This document shows positions 1-8,815 of a stretch of 64,000 nt of DNA, in pieces. The position numbers were made by a program, and so were the translations under genes. The stretch lies in assembly GCF_019145475.1 (NCBI RefSeq), contig NZ_JAHTKI010000003.1, positions 124,001 through 188,000 of the forward strand, written 5' to 3'. The notes below the pieces were generated by a model. That model was not told the origin of the DNA. It ran no database searches and saw nothing but the letters and a program-made list of their open reading frames with translations. This DNA is from Pseudomonas botevensis (GTDB lineage: Bacteria > Pseudomonadota > Gammaproteobacteria > Pseudomonadales > Pseudomonadaceae). How positions within the stretch are numbered: position 1 is the first letter of the stretch; every line of letters begins with the position of its first letter.

Positions 1-32
1 TGCCGTCCATTTGATCCCCGGTGTAATCAATC

Positions 33-944
33 ATGCAGCGACATTTCGACGATCTTCAGTTGGGCAGCATCGAGCTGTTTTGTCTGGCCGCCGAGGCCGG
101 GAGTTTTACCGGGGCGGCGCTCGCGGCGGCGGTGACGCCGGCTGCGGTGAGTCGCTCGGTGTCGCGGATGGAAGAACGCCTGGGGGTGCGGCTGTTCGCG
201 CGCACGACGCGCAGCGTCAAGCTGACCGACAGTGGCCGGCGCTATTACGAGGAATGTCGTCAGGCGCTGGCGCAACTGGTCGAGGCTCAGCGGGAGGTCA
301 TGGGCCGCCAGCAGGAACCGTCCGGCACCCTGCGCATCAGTATTCCCACGACCTACGCCCATCACCGGATCCTGCCACTGCTCCCGGCGTTTCGCATGCG
401 CTTCCCGCAGGTAAAGGTCGAGATGCACATCAGCAATCGCAACATCGACTTCGTCGGCGAGGGCTATGACATGGCGATCCGCGTGCGGGCGATTCCCGAT
501 TCGGCGCTGATTGCCCGGCACCTGGAGGATGCGGCGCTGGTGATGGTCGCCAGCCCCGAGTACCTGAAACGTGCCGGAACGCCCCAGACCCTCGACGACC
601 TTGCACAACACGAGTGCATCCAGTTCGAATTGCCCAGCAGCGGGCGGCGGATTACCTGGCTGTTTTTCGATCAGGACATCCCCCGGGAGATTCTCGCCGA
701 GGGCAATTTCTGCTGCTCCGATGACGTGCTCGGCGGCGTCACCCTGGCCAGACATGGTGCCGGGCTGTTCCAGACCTATCGCTTCATCGTCGAAAAAGAA
801 CTGGCCGAGGGTTCGCTGGTAGAAGTGCTCAAACCCTATAGCGGGCGGTCGCGGCCGTTCACCCTGCTGTATCCGCAGAACCGCCATATGCCGTTGCGGG
901 TTCGCGCGTTCATTGATTTTCTGGTGGAGCAGTTGCCGCGCTGA
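33..944 (+). CDS. LysR-family transcriptional regulator
   Basis: 303 aa, the usual length of the family. The first ~60 residues form the LysR winged helix-turn-helix (SIELFCLAAEAGSFTGAA ... AVSRSVSRMEERLGVRLF). The rest is a type 2 periplasmic-binding-like effector domain (GTLRISIPTTYAHHRILPLL opens it). The ATG at 33 places the HTH at the normal distance from the N-terminus. It lies just upstream of and parallel to aroQ-aroE, so it may control the quinate/shikimate genes, but a co-directional LysR gene is not proof. The effector is unknown. The family call is firm; the target is inferred. Confidence 0.92.
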   Translation: MQRHFDDLQLGSIELFCLAAEAGSFTGAALAAAVTPAAVSRSVSRMEERLGVRLFARTTRSVKLTDSGRRYYEECRQALAQLVEAQREVMGRQQEPSGTLRISIPTTYAHHRILPLLPAFRMRFPQVKVEMHISNRNIDFVGEGYDMAIRVRAIPDSALIARHLEDAALVMVASPEYLKRAGTPQTLDDLAQHECIQFELPSSGRRITWLFFDQDIPREILAEGNFCCSDDVLGGVTLARHGAGLFQTYRFIVEKELAEGSLVEVLKPYSGRSRPFTLLYPQNRHMPLRVRAFIDFLVEQLPR

Positions 945-946
945 TT

Positions 947-961
947 GTGCGATTACCGAAC
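947..961 (-). promoter_or_regulatory. PcaR-type box upstream of aroQ
   Basis: The minus strand reads GTTCGGTAATCGCAC, one mismatch from GTTCGATAATCGCAC, which I recall as the 15-bp PcaR site of pca promoters in Pseudomonas putida. An exact copy lies in the quiC/MFS intergenic region at 5241-5255. It sits just after the LysR stop and about 115 bp before aroQ. Confidence 0.55.
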
Positions 962-995
962 AGAACCCTTCTCGTCTGCCACCGATCAATTGCTT

Positions 996-1018
996 AAAGT
1001 AACCGGCTGGTACATTTT
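996..1018. promoter_or_regulatory. Palindrome-like operator upstream of aroQ, shared with the quiC/MFS promoter
   Basis: A 23-bp element with core TAACCGGCTGGTACA. Read against the reverse complement of 5215-5237 it matches at 19 of 23 positions by hand alignment. It overlaps the likely promoter of aroQ-aroE. The local TetR or LysR protein is the candidate binder. Confidence 0.5.
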
Positions 1019-1075
1019 ATCTCCACAGGCCGAAACCCTCGGCCAATGCCAAAAACAATAAGTGGAGTCTGTCCC

Positions 1076-1525
1076 ATGCCCCCTATCGTTCTGGTGCTCA
1101 ACGGCCCGAACCTGAACCTGCTCGGCACCCGTGAACCGGCCACCTATGGTCACGAAACCCTGGCCGACATTTCCGCCCTGTGCGGGCGCGCCGCCGATGA
1201 ATTCGGGCTCGCCGTGGAGTTTCGCCAGACCAACCACGAAGGCGAATTGCTCGACTGGATTCACGGCGCCCGCAACCGTTGCGCCGGGATCGTGATCAAT
1301 CCGGCCGCCTGGACGCACACCTCGGTCGCCATCCGCGATGCACTGATCGCCAGCGAACTGCCGGTGATCGAAGTGCATCTGTCCAATGTCCACGCCCGCG
1401 AACCGTTCCGCCATCACTCGTTCGTCTCGGCCATCGCCACCGCCGTGATGTGCGGCTTCGGCAGCCACGGCTATCGCCTGGCCCTGGAACATTTCAGCCA
1501 ACGCCTGCTGGGGAAAACCGCATGA
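1076..1525 (+). CDS. aroQ: Type II 3-dehydroquinate dehydratase
   Basis: 149 aa, the usual type II length. It interconverts 3-dehydroquinate and 3-dehydroshikimate in the cytoplasm. Family motifs are clear: [17 protein letters not shown] near the N-terminus with the catalytic Arg19 and Tyr24, [25 protein letters not shown] and [17 protein letters not shown] with the catalytic His. I chose ATG 1076, with AGTGGAG just upstream, over an in-frame ATG at 1046 that would add ten atypical residues. The stop overlaps the aroE start (ATGA). Pseudomonas genomes usually have more than one aroQ. Pairing with quiC suggests this copy works in quinate/shikimate catabolism rather than aromatic amino acid biosynthesis. 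Confidence 0.95.
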   Translation: MPPIVLVLNGPNLNLLGTREPATYGHETLADISALCGRAADEFGLAVEFRQTNHEGELLDWIHGARNRCAGIVINPAAWTHTSVAIRDALIASELPVIEVHLSNVHAREPFRHHSFVSAIATAVMCGFGSHGYRLALEHFSQRLLGKTA

Positions 1526-2376
1526 GCCGCGACACCGCGATTCTGGCCGGCCTGATCGGCGCCGGCATCCAGGCTTCCCGCACCCCGGCGCTACACGAAC
1601 ATGAAGGCGACGCCCAAGGCCTGCGCTATCTGTATCGCTTGATCGACCTTGATCAACTGCAACTGGACGTCAGTGCCCTGCCCGACCTGCTGCTCGCCGC
1701 CCAACGCATGAACTTCACCGGGTTGAACATCACGTTCCCGTGCAAGCAGGCGATCATCCCGCTGCTGGACGAACTGTCGCCGGAAGCCTCGGGCATCGGC
1801 GCGGTGAATACGGTGGTGTTGAAGGATGGCAAGCGCGTCGGTCACAACACCGATTGTCTGGGATTTGCCGAGGGTTTTCGCCGCAACCTGAAGGATGCCG
1901 CCCGCGAGCGTGTAGTCCAGATGGGCGCTGGCGGCGCGGGCGCAGCAGTGGCCCACGCGCTGCTCAGCGAAGACGTACAGCAACTGAGCATTTTCGACGT
2001 GGATGTCAGCCGCGCGCAAAGTCTGGCGGACAACCTCAACCAGCATTTCGGTAGCGGTCGGGCCGTGGCCGGGCATGATTTGCCGCAGGCAATGAACAAG
2101 GCTGACGGTCTGGTGAACACCACGCCGATGGGCATGGCGAAGTTGCCGGGCATGCCGGTGCCGGTGGAGTTGTTGCGCTCAGCGTTATGGGTGGCGGAAA
2201 TCGTGTACTTCCCGCTGGAAACCGAACTGCTGCGCAATGCCCGGGCGCTGGGTTGCCGAACCCTGGACGGCGGCAACATGGCGGTGTTTCAAGCGGTGAA
2301 GGCGTTCGAGTTGTTCAGCGGTGTGGCGGCGGATGCGCAGCGGATGCTCGCGCACTTCCAAGGCATGAACGACTAA
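1522..2376 (+). CDS. aroE: Shikimate/quinate dehydrogenase family
   Basis: 284 aa. NAD(P)-dependent oxidation of shikimate or quinate to the 3-dehydro compound. Visible are the substrate site with catalytic Lys75 ([10 protein letters not shown]), Asp111 in [16 protein letters not shown], the dinucleotide loop [12 protein letters not shown], and the C-terminal [17 protein letters not shown]. The usual substrate motif SxSPxxHN reads SRTPALHE, which fits quinate/shikimate dehydrogenases of catabolic clusters better than the biosynthetic AroE. Translationally coupled to aroQ by ATGA. The specific substrate (quinate or shikimate) cannot be told from sequence. Confidence 0.9.
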   Translation: MSRDTAILAGLIGAGIQASRTPALHEHEGDAQGLRYLYRLIDLDQLQLDVSALPDLLLAAQRMNFTGLNITFPCKQAIIPLLDELSPEASGIGAVNTVVLKDGKRVGHNTDCLGFAEGFRRNLKDAARERVVQMGAGGAGAAVAHALLSEDVQQLSIFDVDVSRAQSLADNLNQHFGSGRAVAGHDLPQAMNKADGLVNTTPMGMAKLPGMPVPVELLRSALWVAEIVYFPLETELLRNARALGCRTLDGGNMAVFQAVKAFELFSGVAADAQRMLAHFQGMND

Positions 2377-2383
2377 ATATCGC

Positions 2384-2412
2384 GCCTGCTCCGACAGGGG
2401 CAGGCACTTTTT
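2384..2412. terminator. Rho-independent terminator between aroE and the TetR gene
   Basis: GCCTGC ... GCAGGC hairpin followed by ACTTTTT. It lies in the short gap between the convergent aroE and TetR genes and ends at the last base of the TetR stop. Confidence 0.7.
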
Positions 2413-3089
2413 CAGGCTTGCAGATAGCGCAGAACCGACTCGCAAATCATCTCGCGATGACGCTGCTTGACGCTTTCGTCCGGCAGATCAATCTGAAAAA
2501 TCTCACCGAAGGTATGACGGTTCGAGACGCGATAGAAGCAGAACGAACTGATCAGCAGATGCACATCCAGGGCATCGAGGCCTTTACGGAACAGCCCCTC
2601 ATCGGCACCGCGACGCAGGATCTCGCCAAGGGAGTCGAGGATGGTGTTGTTCATCGCCTTGATCGCGTCGGAGCGCTTCACGAACTCGGCGTTGTGGATG
2701 TTTTCAATGCAGACGATGCGCACGAAATCGACATTGCGGTCGTGGTGATCGAAGGTGAACTCCACCAGCCGCCGGATCGCGTCCACCGGTGGCAACTCGG
2801 CCAGATGCAGACGGCTTTCGGTACTGCGGATATCGCCGTAGAGCTTCTCCAGCACCTCGACGTACAACTGCTCCTTGCTGCCGAAGTAGTAGTAGATCAT
2901 GCGTTTGGAGGTGTGGATGCGCTCGGCGATCGCGTCGACGCGGGCGCCGGACAAACCCTGCTGGACGAATTCGACGATCGCCTCCTGCAGAATGTTTTCA
3001 CGGGTTTTTTCCGGGTTGTTCTTGCGACTTTTGCGCGGCTCTGCGGCGGGTTCGACGGGGGCTGCGGAAAGTTCTGAAGTCATTGTCAT
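2412..3089 (-). CDS. TetR/AcrR-family regulator of the dehydroshikimate locus
   Basis: 225 aa. N-terminal TetR HTH after a basic, disordered-looking leader: ENILQEAIVEFVQQGLSGAR then VDAIAERIHTSKRMIYYYF, which is the canonical recognition helix. The C-terminal ligand domain is helical. It lies 102 bp downstream of quiC on the same strand. The shared palindrome-like elements upstream of aroQ (996-1018) and between quiC and the MFS gene (5215-5237) are a plausible TetR operator. The ligand would be a quinate-pathway intermediate, but this is inferred. Confidence 0.9.
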   Translation of the reverse strand: MTMTSELSAAPVEPAAEPRKSRKNNPEKTRENILQEAIVEFVQQGLSGARVDAIAERIHTSKRMIYYYFGSKEQLYVEVLEKLYGDIRSTESRLHLAELPPVDAIRRLVEFTFDHHDRNVDFVRIVCIENIHNAEFVKRSDAIKAMNNTILDSLGEILRRGADEGLFRKGLDALDVHLLISSFCFYRVSNRHTFGEIFQIDLPDESVKQRHREMICESVLRYLQA

Positions 3090-3191
3090 TGCGGGCTCAC
3101 GGCCATCACTGCATAAGCTGGCGATTATGGGCTGCGCGACACAGTGAAGGAAGCCGCGCAGCCCGTGTTTAATCCCGCGTTTACGAAATTC

Positions 3192-5093
3192 CTACAACTT
3201 CGCCTGGCGCACCGCGCCACTGCGGGATTTGGCCATCGCCGCCAGCCGCACCGCGACGTTGGCCGCGCCATAGCCGGCGTAACCGTTCTTGCGCTGGATG
3301 ATCTCGAAGAAGAAACGCCCCTCGAACGGCTCGGTGTACACATGAAACAGTTCGCCGCCCTGGGCGTCGCGGTCATAGAGCACGTTGTAGTACGCCAGTT
3401 CGCTGAGGAATTCGTCATCGAAATCGAAGCGTGCCGCCAGGTCATCGTAATAGTTGAGCGGAATATCCAGCAGCGGCACACCCGCCTCTTTCGCGCGACT
3501 GACTTCGGCGAAGATGTCATTACAATCGAAGGCGATGTGATGCACCCCCGAGCCGCGATAACTCGACAGCGCGTGTGAGATCGCGGTGTTGCGGTTCTCG
3601 GAAATGTTCAGCGGCAAACGAATCGAACTGTCGCGGCTGCGCAACGCGCGGCTTTTCACCAGCCCGTAAGGATCGGGTAGCACCACTTCGTCGTCGGCCT
3701 CGAAATCCAGCAGGCTCTTATAGAACAGCACCCAACTGTCGAGGCTGTCCGCCGGCAGTGCCATGGCCATGTGGTCGATGCGCTTGAGCCCGCCACGGGC
3801 CTCCGCGCCCGGTTGCAGATTGAAGTCGGTGCCGTAGACATCCGCCGCTTCATCCACCAGATAAATCAGGCTGCCGTCCGGTGCGCGGACCGCCGCCAGT
3901 TCCAGTTCGTTGGGGCCGACCAGGCCACGATACGGCTGGCCCTTGTAGGCAACGGCGCGGGCCAGGGCGCTGGCGCTGTCCTTGACTCGCACGGCGGTGG
4001 CGCACAGCGACGGGCCGTGAGCTTCGAAAAAGCTGTGGCCGAACGAATAAGGCTCGGAGTTGAGGATCAGGTTGATATCGCCCTGGCGCAGCAGGCTGAC
4101 GCTTTTCGAGCGATGCTGGCCGGCCTTGACGAAACCCAGACGCTCCAGCCAGTTCGACAGCTTGGCACCGAGGGCTTCGTCGACGGCGAACTCCAGAAAC
4201 TCGACGCCGTTGTATTCGCTGGCCTTGGGCGTTTCAAAAAGGATTTCACGGTTGGCGACGGGCGCGGTTGGCTGCTCGAGACGCTGGCGGGTTTTCTCCT
4301 CCAGGTACAGCAGCGAACGCAAACCGTCGGCGGCGTTGGCCCGAGGCGGCGCGGCGCGGAACCCGTCGTTGAAGATCTCCAGCGACAGCGGCCCGGTGTA
4401 ACCGCTCTGGATGATTGGCGCGAGAAAGCCCGGCAGATCGAATTCGCCCTGCCCCGGGAAGCAGCGGAAATGCCGGCTCCACTCCAGCACATCCATGGCC
4501 AGGATCGGCGCATCGGCCATTTGCACGAAGAAGATCTTGTCACCGGGAATCTCGGCAATCCCACGCGGATCGCCCTTGAGCGACAGGGTGTGGAAACTGT
4601 CGAGCAACACGCCCAGACTCGGGTGATCGGCCTGACGCACAATGTCCCAGACCTGTTGATACGTGTTGACGTGACGGCCCCAGGCCAAGGCTTCGTAGCC
4701 AATGCGCAGCCCGCGCGCGCCGGCCCGTTCGGCCAGCAGGCGCAGGTCATCGACCAGAATCTGTTGATCGCCGATGCTGTCGGGCGAAGCATTGCTGCAC
4801 ACCAGCACCAGATCGGTGCCCAGTTCCTGCATCAGGTCGAACTTGCGCTCGGCCCGTTCCAGATTGCGCTCCAGCCGGTCACGGCGGCAGCCTTCGAAAT
4901 CACGGAATGGCTGGAACAGGGTGATGGCGATTCCGAGATCGGCGCACATCTGCCTGATTTCCCGGGGACTGCCGTCGTAATACAGCAGGTCGTTCTCGAA
5001 GATCTCCACCCCGTCAAACCCGGCGGCGGCAATGGCTTCGAGTTTTTCCGGCAGGGTGCCGCTCAAGGAAACGGTGGCAATGGATCGCTGCAT
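3192..5093 (-). CDS. quiC: 3-dehydroshikimate dehydratase fused to an HPPD-like domain
   Basis: 633 aa. Residues ~1-280 are a xylose-isomerase-like TIM barrel (GFDGVEIFENDLL, LGVLLDSFHTL, FPGQGEFDLPGF), the dehydroshikimate dehydratase part that makes protocatechuate. Residues ~290-630 hold two vicinal-oxygen-chelate halves resembling 4-hydroxyphenylpyruvate dioxygenase (FLEFAVDEALGAKL, KRIDHMAMALP, GVHHIAFDCNDIF, RFFFEIIQRKNGYAGYG). This two-domain form is known in Pseudomonas and is often mislabelled HPPD. ATG 5093 begins at MQRSIATVSLSG; an upstream start would add a basic tail that does not belong to the barrel. It links quinate/shikimate to the beta-ketoadipate pathway. Confidence 0.92.
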   Translation of the reverse strand: MQRSIATVSLSGTLPEKLEAIAAAGFDGVEIFENDLLYYDGSPREIRQMCADLGIAITLFQPFRDFEGCRRDRLERNLERAERKFDLMQELGTDLVLVCSNASPDSIGDQQILVDDLRLLAERAGARGLRIGYEALAWGRHVNTYQQVWDIVRQADHPSLGVLLDSFHTLSLKGDPRGIAEIPGDKIFFVQMADAPILAMDVLEWSRHFRCFPGQGEFDLPGFLAPIIQSGYTGPLSLEIFNDGFRAAPPRANAADGLRSLLYLEEKTRQRLEQPTAPVANREILFETPKASEYNGVEFLEFAVDEALGAKLSNWLERLGFVKAGQHRSKSVSLLRQGDINLILNSEPYSFGHSFFEAHGPSLCATAVRVKDSASALARAVAYKGQPYRGLVGPNELELAAVRAPDGSLIYLVDEAADVYGTDFNLQPGAEARGGLKRIDHMAMALPADSLDSWVLFYKSLLDFEADDEVVLPDPYGLVKSRALRSRDSSIRLPLNISENRNTAISHALSSYRGSGVHHIAFDCNDIFAEVSRAKEAGVPLLDIPLNYYDDLAARFDFDDEFLSELAYYNVLYDRDAQGGELFHVYTEPFEGRFFFEIIQRKNGYAGYGAANVAVRLAAMAKSRSGAVRQAKL

Positions 5094-5214
5094 GCTTGAA
5101 CTCCGGCTTCGTGGGCTACGCCGCCTCTGTGCAGGAACAGCCTTCGGCGGCACCTGTAGGGGTCATTTTTATCGTGAGGGAAATTATTGGCTGCATCGTC
5201 GCAGGCGGCAATTT

Positions 5215-5237
5215 AAAGTGTACTACCCGGTTAGTTT
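5215..5237. promoter_or_regulatory. Palindrome-like operator, second copy
   Basis: The centre ACTACCCGGTTAGT is self-complementary at 12 of 14 positions. Its reverse complement aligns with 996-1018 at 19 of 23 positions. Confidence 0.5.
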
Positions 5238-5240
5238 TTC

Positions 5241-5255
5241 GTGCGATTATCGAAC
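5241..5255 (-). promoter_or_regulatory. PcaR-type box, exact copy
   Basis: The minus strand reads GTTCGATAATCGCAC, identical to the PcaR consensus as I remember it. A one-mismatch copy lies upstream of aroQ (947-961). Confidence 0.6.
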
Positions 5256-5394
5256 ACAATGCCGATTTGACGAATTGACGATTTTTCGTCCGCTGCCCAA
5301 CATCCATCGCACATTGAGTCCGGACATGAACCACCGGTCGCAGTGCTCGACAAAAAAGAACACCACATAACAAATTCAAAAACGGGTGGAACAC

Positions 5395-6741
5395 ATGATT
5401 CCTTCACAGACTTCCCGCATGGCCCCGGCCGTGAGCACTGCCACCGGTGGCATCGGCGCCAAGATCCGTAGCGCCATGGCTGTCGGCACGACCCGTTGGG
5501 GCATGCTGGCGCTGGTGTTTTTCGCCACCACGCTGAACTACATCGACCGCGCCGCCCTCGGCGTCATGCAGCCGATCCTCGCCAAGGAAATGAGCTGGAC
5601 GGCGATGGACTACGCCAACATCAACTTCTGGTTTCAGGTCGGCTACGCCATCGGCTTCGTGCTGCAAGGCCGGTTGATCGACAGGGTCGGGGTCAAGCGC
5701 GTGTTCTTCTGTGCGGTGCTGCTCTGGAGCCTGGCGACCGGCGCCCATGGCCTGGCGACTTCGGCGGTGGGCTTCATGGTCTGTCGCTTCATCCTCGGCC
5801 TGACGGAAGCGGCGAACTACCCGGCCTGCGTCAAGACCACGCGCCTGTGGTTCCCGGCCGGTGAACGCGCGGTGGCCACCGGCATCTTCAACGCCGGCAC
5901 CAACGTCGGCGCGATGTTTACTCCGATGCTGCTGCCGCTGATCCTGCATGTGTGGGGCTGGCAGGCCGTGTTCCTGTGCATGTCGGCACTGGGCGGGATC
6001 TGGCTGCTGTTCTGGGGCCTGAAGTATTTCAATCCGGAAGATCACCCGAGCGTTAAACAATCGGAGCTGGAATACATCCAGAAAGAAGTCGAACCGGAGC
6101 AGGCCCGCGTGCCGTTCTCGAAGATCCTGCGCATGCGCGGCACCTGGGCGTTCGCCCTTGCATATTCGTTGACCGCGCCGGTGTTCTGGTTCTACCTGTA
6201 CTGGCTGCCGCCGTTTCTCAACCAGCAATACAACCTGGGCATCAACGTGACCCAGATGGGCATTCCGCTGATCATCATCTATGTAACTGCTGACTTCGGC
6301 AGCGTGGGCGGCGGGATTCTGTCCTCGTTCCTGATCGGTCGCGGGGTCAATCCGATCAAGGCACGGCTGCTGTCGATGTTCCTGTTCGCCTGCTGCATCA
6401 TCGGCGTGGTCATGGCGGCCGGCTCCAGCAATCTGTGGGTCGCCGTGGCGGCCATCTCCCTGGCCATCGGCGCGCACCAGGCCTGGACCGCCAACATCTG
6501 GAGCCTGGTGATGGACTACACGCCCAAGCACATGATGAGCACCGTGTTCGGTTTCGGCGGCATGTGCGCGGCGATCGGCGGGATGTTCATGACCCAGATC
6601 GTCGGCCATATCCTGACCGTCACCCACAACAACTACACGGTGTTGTTCACTCTGATTCCGGCGATGTACTTCATTGCGCTGACCTGGATGTACTTCATGG
6701 CGCCGCGCAAGATTCCGACCCTTACCGAGTCACCTTCCTGA
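5395..6741 (+). CDS. MFS transporter, probable quinate/shikimate/dehydroshikimate importer
   Basis: 448 aa with about 12 hydrophobic segments. It fits the anion:cation symporter branch of the major facilitator superfamily (LNYIDRAALGVMQPILAKEM near helix 1; LIDRVGVKRVF in loop 2-3; LGLTEAANYPACVKTTRLWF in helix 4). I chose ATG 5395, preceded by GGTGGA, over an upstream in-frame GTG. It is divergent from quiC with shared operator-like sites, so the likely cargo is a hydroaromatic acid of that pathway. The exact substrate is inferred from context. Confidence 0.85.
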   Translation: MIPSQTSRMAPAVSTATGGIGAKIRSAMAVGTTRWGMLALVFFATTLNYIDRAALGVMQPILAKEMSWTAMDYANINFWFQVGYAIGFVLQGRLIDRVGVKRVFFCAVLLWSLATGAHGLATSAVGFMVCRFILGLTEAANYPACVKTTRLWFPAGERAVATGIFNAGTNVGAMFTPMLLPLILHVWGWQAVFLCMSALGGIWLLFWGLKYFNPEDHPSVKQSELEYIQKEVEPEQARVPFSKILRMRGTWAFALAYSLTAPVFWFYLYWLPPFLNQQYNLGINVTQMGIPLIIIYVTADFGSVGGGILSSFLIGRGVNPIKARLLSMFLFACCIIGVVMAAGSSNLWVAVAAISLAIGAHQAWTANIWSLVMDYTPKHMMSTVFGFGGMCAAIGGMFMTQIVGHILTVTHNNYTVLFTLIPAMYFIALTWMYFMAPRKIPTLTESPS

Positions 6742-6759
6742 CTCACCCCGCCTGCTTCA

Positions 6760-6786
6760 AACCGGCCTGACTTCAGGCCGGTTTTC
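6760..6786. terminator. Bidirectional Rho-independent terminator
   Basis: Perfect 11-bp stem AACCGGCCTGA / TCAGGCCGGTT with a 2-nt loop and a flanking T-run, between the convergent MFS and EamA genes. Confidence 0.85.
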
Positions 6787-6789
6787 ATT

Positions 6790-7668
6790 TCAGCTTCGGC
6801 GCTGCTGCCAGGCTGCCGCCAGACCGCTGCAACAGATCACGGCGATTCCGATCACGGTCATCAAAGTCGGTGTGTGATTGAACAGCAGCCAGCCCAACAA
6901 TCCCGCGAACACGATCTGGCAATAACCGAACGGCGCCAGCAACGCCGGTGCGGCATGGCGGAAAGCCTGGGTCAGAAACAGGTGCGCGGTCATCCCGCAA
7001 CTGCCCAACGCCAGCATCAGCCCGGCGTGAGTCAGCGTCGGCACCTGCCAGAAGAACGGCACCAGCGCACTCATCACCAACGTGTTGCACAGCCCGGCAA
7101 AAAAGTTGCTGGTGGTCGGACTGTCGACCTCGGCGAGCTTGCGCGTGAGCAATTGATAGAAGCAGAAAAACAGCGCCGAGCAGAACGGCAGCAGAATCGC
7201 CGGGGTGAACAGTTCACCCCCCGGGTGGACAATGATGAGTACGCCGACGAATCCGCAGATCACCGCAATCCATTGCCCCCGCGATACCCGCTCCTTGAGC
7301 AGCGGCACCGACAGCGCCGTCACCAGCACCGGCGCAAGAAAGTTGACCGCCGTGGCTTCGGCCAGCGGGATGTACAAAAGCGCCGTGGTGAAAAACAGGC
7401 TGGTGCCCAGAAGGCACAATGCCCGCGCCAACTGCCATAACGGTCGTTTGGTACGCAGGACACGCAGCCCCGACTGCGGCAGAAAAATCCCCGCCATCAA
7501 CAACGTGTGCACCACATACCGCGCCCACACCACCATGACGATCGGATAGAACCCGGAGAGGTACTTCGACAAGGCGTCATGGCTGGAGAACAGGAACGTC
7601 GCCACGACAATCAGCAAGATCCCCTTGAAGGGTTGATTGACACCGGAGAGCGGAGTGCTGACGGTCAT
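6790..7668 (-). CDS. EamA/DMT-family inner-membrane transporter
   Basis: 292 aa with about ten hydrophobic helices arranged as two EamA repeats. The first opens with GILLIVVATFLFSSHDALSKYLSG; the second carries AILLPFCSALFFCFYQLLTRKLA. It is a drug/metabolite transporter, usually an exporter. No sequence feature shows the substrate. It shares a strand with the following IclR regulator gene and a 10-bp word in its upstream region (7723-7732). Confidence 0.85.
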   Translation of the reverse strand: MTVSTPLSGVNQPFKGILLIVVATFLFSSHDALSKYLSGFYPIVMVVWARYVVHTLLMAGIFLPQSGLRVLRTKRPLWQLARALCLLGTSLFFTTALLYIPLAEATAVNFLAPVLVTALSVPLLKERVSRGQWIAVICGFVGVLIIVHPGGELFTPAILLPFCSALFFCFYQLLTRKLAEVDSPTTSNFFAGLCNTLVMSALVPFFWQVPTLTHAGLMLALGSCGMTAHLFLTQAFRHAAPALLAPFGYCQIVFAGLLGWLLFNHTPTLMTVIGIAVICCSGLAAAWQQRRS

Positions 7669-7722
7669 TGCTTTTCCTTGTACCGCATCGATTTCATAAA
7701 CCTTGCGGATAATTTAGAACCA

Positions 7723-7732
7723 GGTTCCAGAT
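7723..7732. promoter_or_regulatory. GGTTCCAGAT word upstream of the EamA gene
   Basis: GGTTCCAGAT, overlapping the palindrome GAACCAGGTTC. The same 10-mer occurs inverted upstream of the adjacent IclR gene (8641-8650). It may be an IclR operator; the match is short. Confidence 0.25.
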
Positions 7733-7807
7733 TCCGACACCTGCCACACTAAAAAGTGGGCGAACAGCGCACAACTTTCCGTTTCCCCTTGGGGGAGCGG
7801 GCCCGGA

Positions 7808-8584
7808 CTATATGAACAACTCCGAAGCCAGGCTCGCCGCCGACAACTCTTCAGTGAACGTCAACAGCAGCGGCGCCAACTCATGCAACCGTGCGCCCGG
7901 CATCCGCGCACTCGGCCCGGCGATGCTCAGCACGCCAATCACCCGGTCATCGGCGGGATGTTTGACCACCGCCGCAATCGCCGAAGTTCCCACCGCCGAA
8001 CTTTCCTCGACGCAGGCATACCCCTGCTCCCGCGCCAGCCGCAGACGCTCCAGCAATTCGATGTTGGAGCGCGGGGCATTCGGCCCGATGTCCGCCGGCA
8101 TTGGCGCGCCCTGGCGCTCGACCAGCGACAACGCCTCGGCATCGCTCATGCAGGCCAGCCATGCATGCCCCGAAGCGGTATAGAACAACGGCGCATCGCG
8201 GCCCATGTCGGGGTCGTAGCGCAGCCCGGTGCGGGCACCCTGGGCCTTGGCGATCCAGATCTGCCGCTCGCCCTCGATCACGCCGAGGCGCACCAGCTCG
8301 CCGGTTTCCCGGGCCAGTCGATCAAGCACCGGCTGCACGATGTCGGCGCCGCTGCTCGACAGATAACGAAAGCCCATCGCGACCAGTTTGGTCGACAGGT
8401 GATAACGCAGGGTTTCCGCATTCTGCCGCACGTACCCCAAGCGAATCAGCTCGGCGAGCAAGCGATGGGTCGCGCTTTTCGGGATGTCCAGTTGCTCGGC
8501 AAGGGCCTGCATCGGCATCCCGCGCGGATCATGGGTGAGGTTTTCCAGCACGCTGAAAACCCGTTCGATTTGACTGCCGGCCAT
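7808..8584 (-). CDS. IclR-family transcriptional regulator
   Basis: 258 aa. The N-terminal winged HTH (RVFSVLENLTHDPRGMPMQA, LDIPKSATHRLLAELIRLGY) is followed by the IclR effector domain (LVRLGVIEGERQIWIAKAQG, PLFYTASGHAWLACM, GIACVEES-like stretch reading GYACVEESSAVGTSAIAAVV). Full length for the family. It may control the neighbouring EamA transporter. The IclR family also contains PcaR/PobR-type regulators of aromatic catabolism, so a link to the nearby quinate genes is possible but not shown. Confidence 0.9.
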   Translation of the reverse strand: MAGSQIERVFSVLENLTHDPRGMPMQALAEQLDIPKSATHRLLAELIRLGYVRQNAETLRYHLSTKLVAMGFRYLSSSGADIVQPVLDRLARETGELVRLGVIEGERQIWIAKAQGARTGLRYDPDMGRDAPLFYTASGHAWLACMSDAEALSLVERQGAPMPADIGPNAPRSNIELLERLRLAREQGYACVEESSAVGTSAIAAVVKHPADDRVIGVLSIAGPSARMPGARLHELAPLLLTFTEELSAASLASELFI

Positions 8585-8640
8585 GGAGAGATCCGAATGA
8601 AATGTCGGCTAATTCTAAAATATATCCACCCATACGCAAA

Positions 8641-8650
8641 ATCTGGAACC
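8641..8650. promoter_or_regulatory. ATCTGGAACC word upstream of the IclR gene
   Basis: Reverse complement of the 10-mer at 7723-7732, 57 bp before the IclR start. Possible autoregulatory site. Confidence 0.25.
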
Positions 8651-8815
8651 ATCCATTCGAAATAAATTCACCTGCGGATTGAATTCACAGCACGCCAGAT
8701 CGTCCATAACAGGCCCGACTTCCCACCCCCGCGTGCGAATAGACGGACGGCCGGACTGGCGCCACACTCACACACCAGCAACACTCATCACCACAGACGA
8801 ACAGAGGATGCCCAC

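Larger units (their letters stand above)
5094..5394. promoter_or_regulatory. Divergent promoter region between quiC and the MFS gene
   Basis: 301 bp without a gene. It holds the operator-like element at 5215-5237 and the PcaR-type box at 5241-5255, only 3 bp apart. The rest is A+T-rich. No clear small ORF or RNA gene is seen. Confidence 0.7.

Noticed and set aside
3192..5093. 4-hydroxyphenylpyruvate dioxygenase
   Set aside because: Only the C-terminal half resembles HPPD; the N-terminal TIM barrel and the aroQ/aroE context mark it as the fused dehydroshikimate dehydratase.
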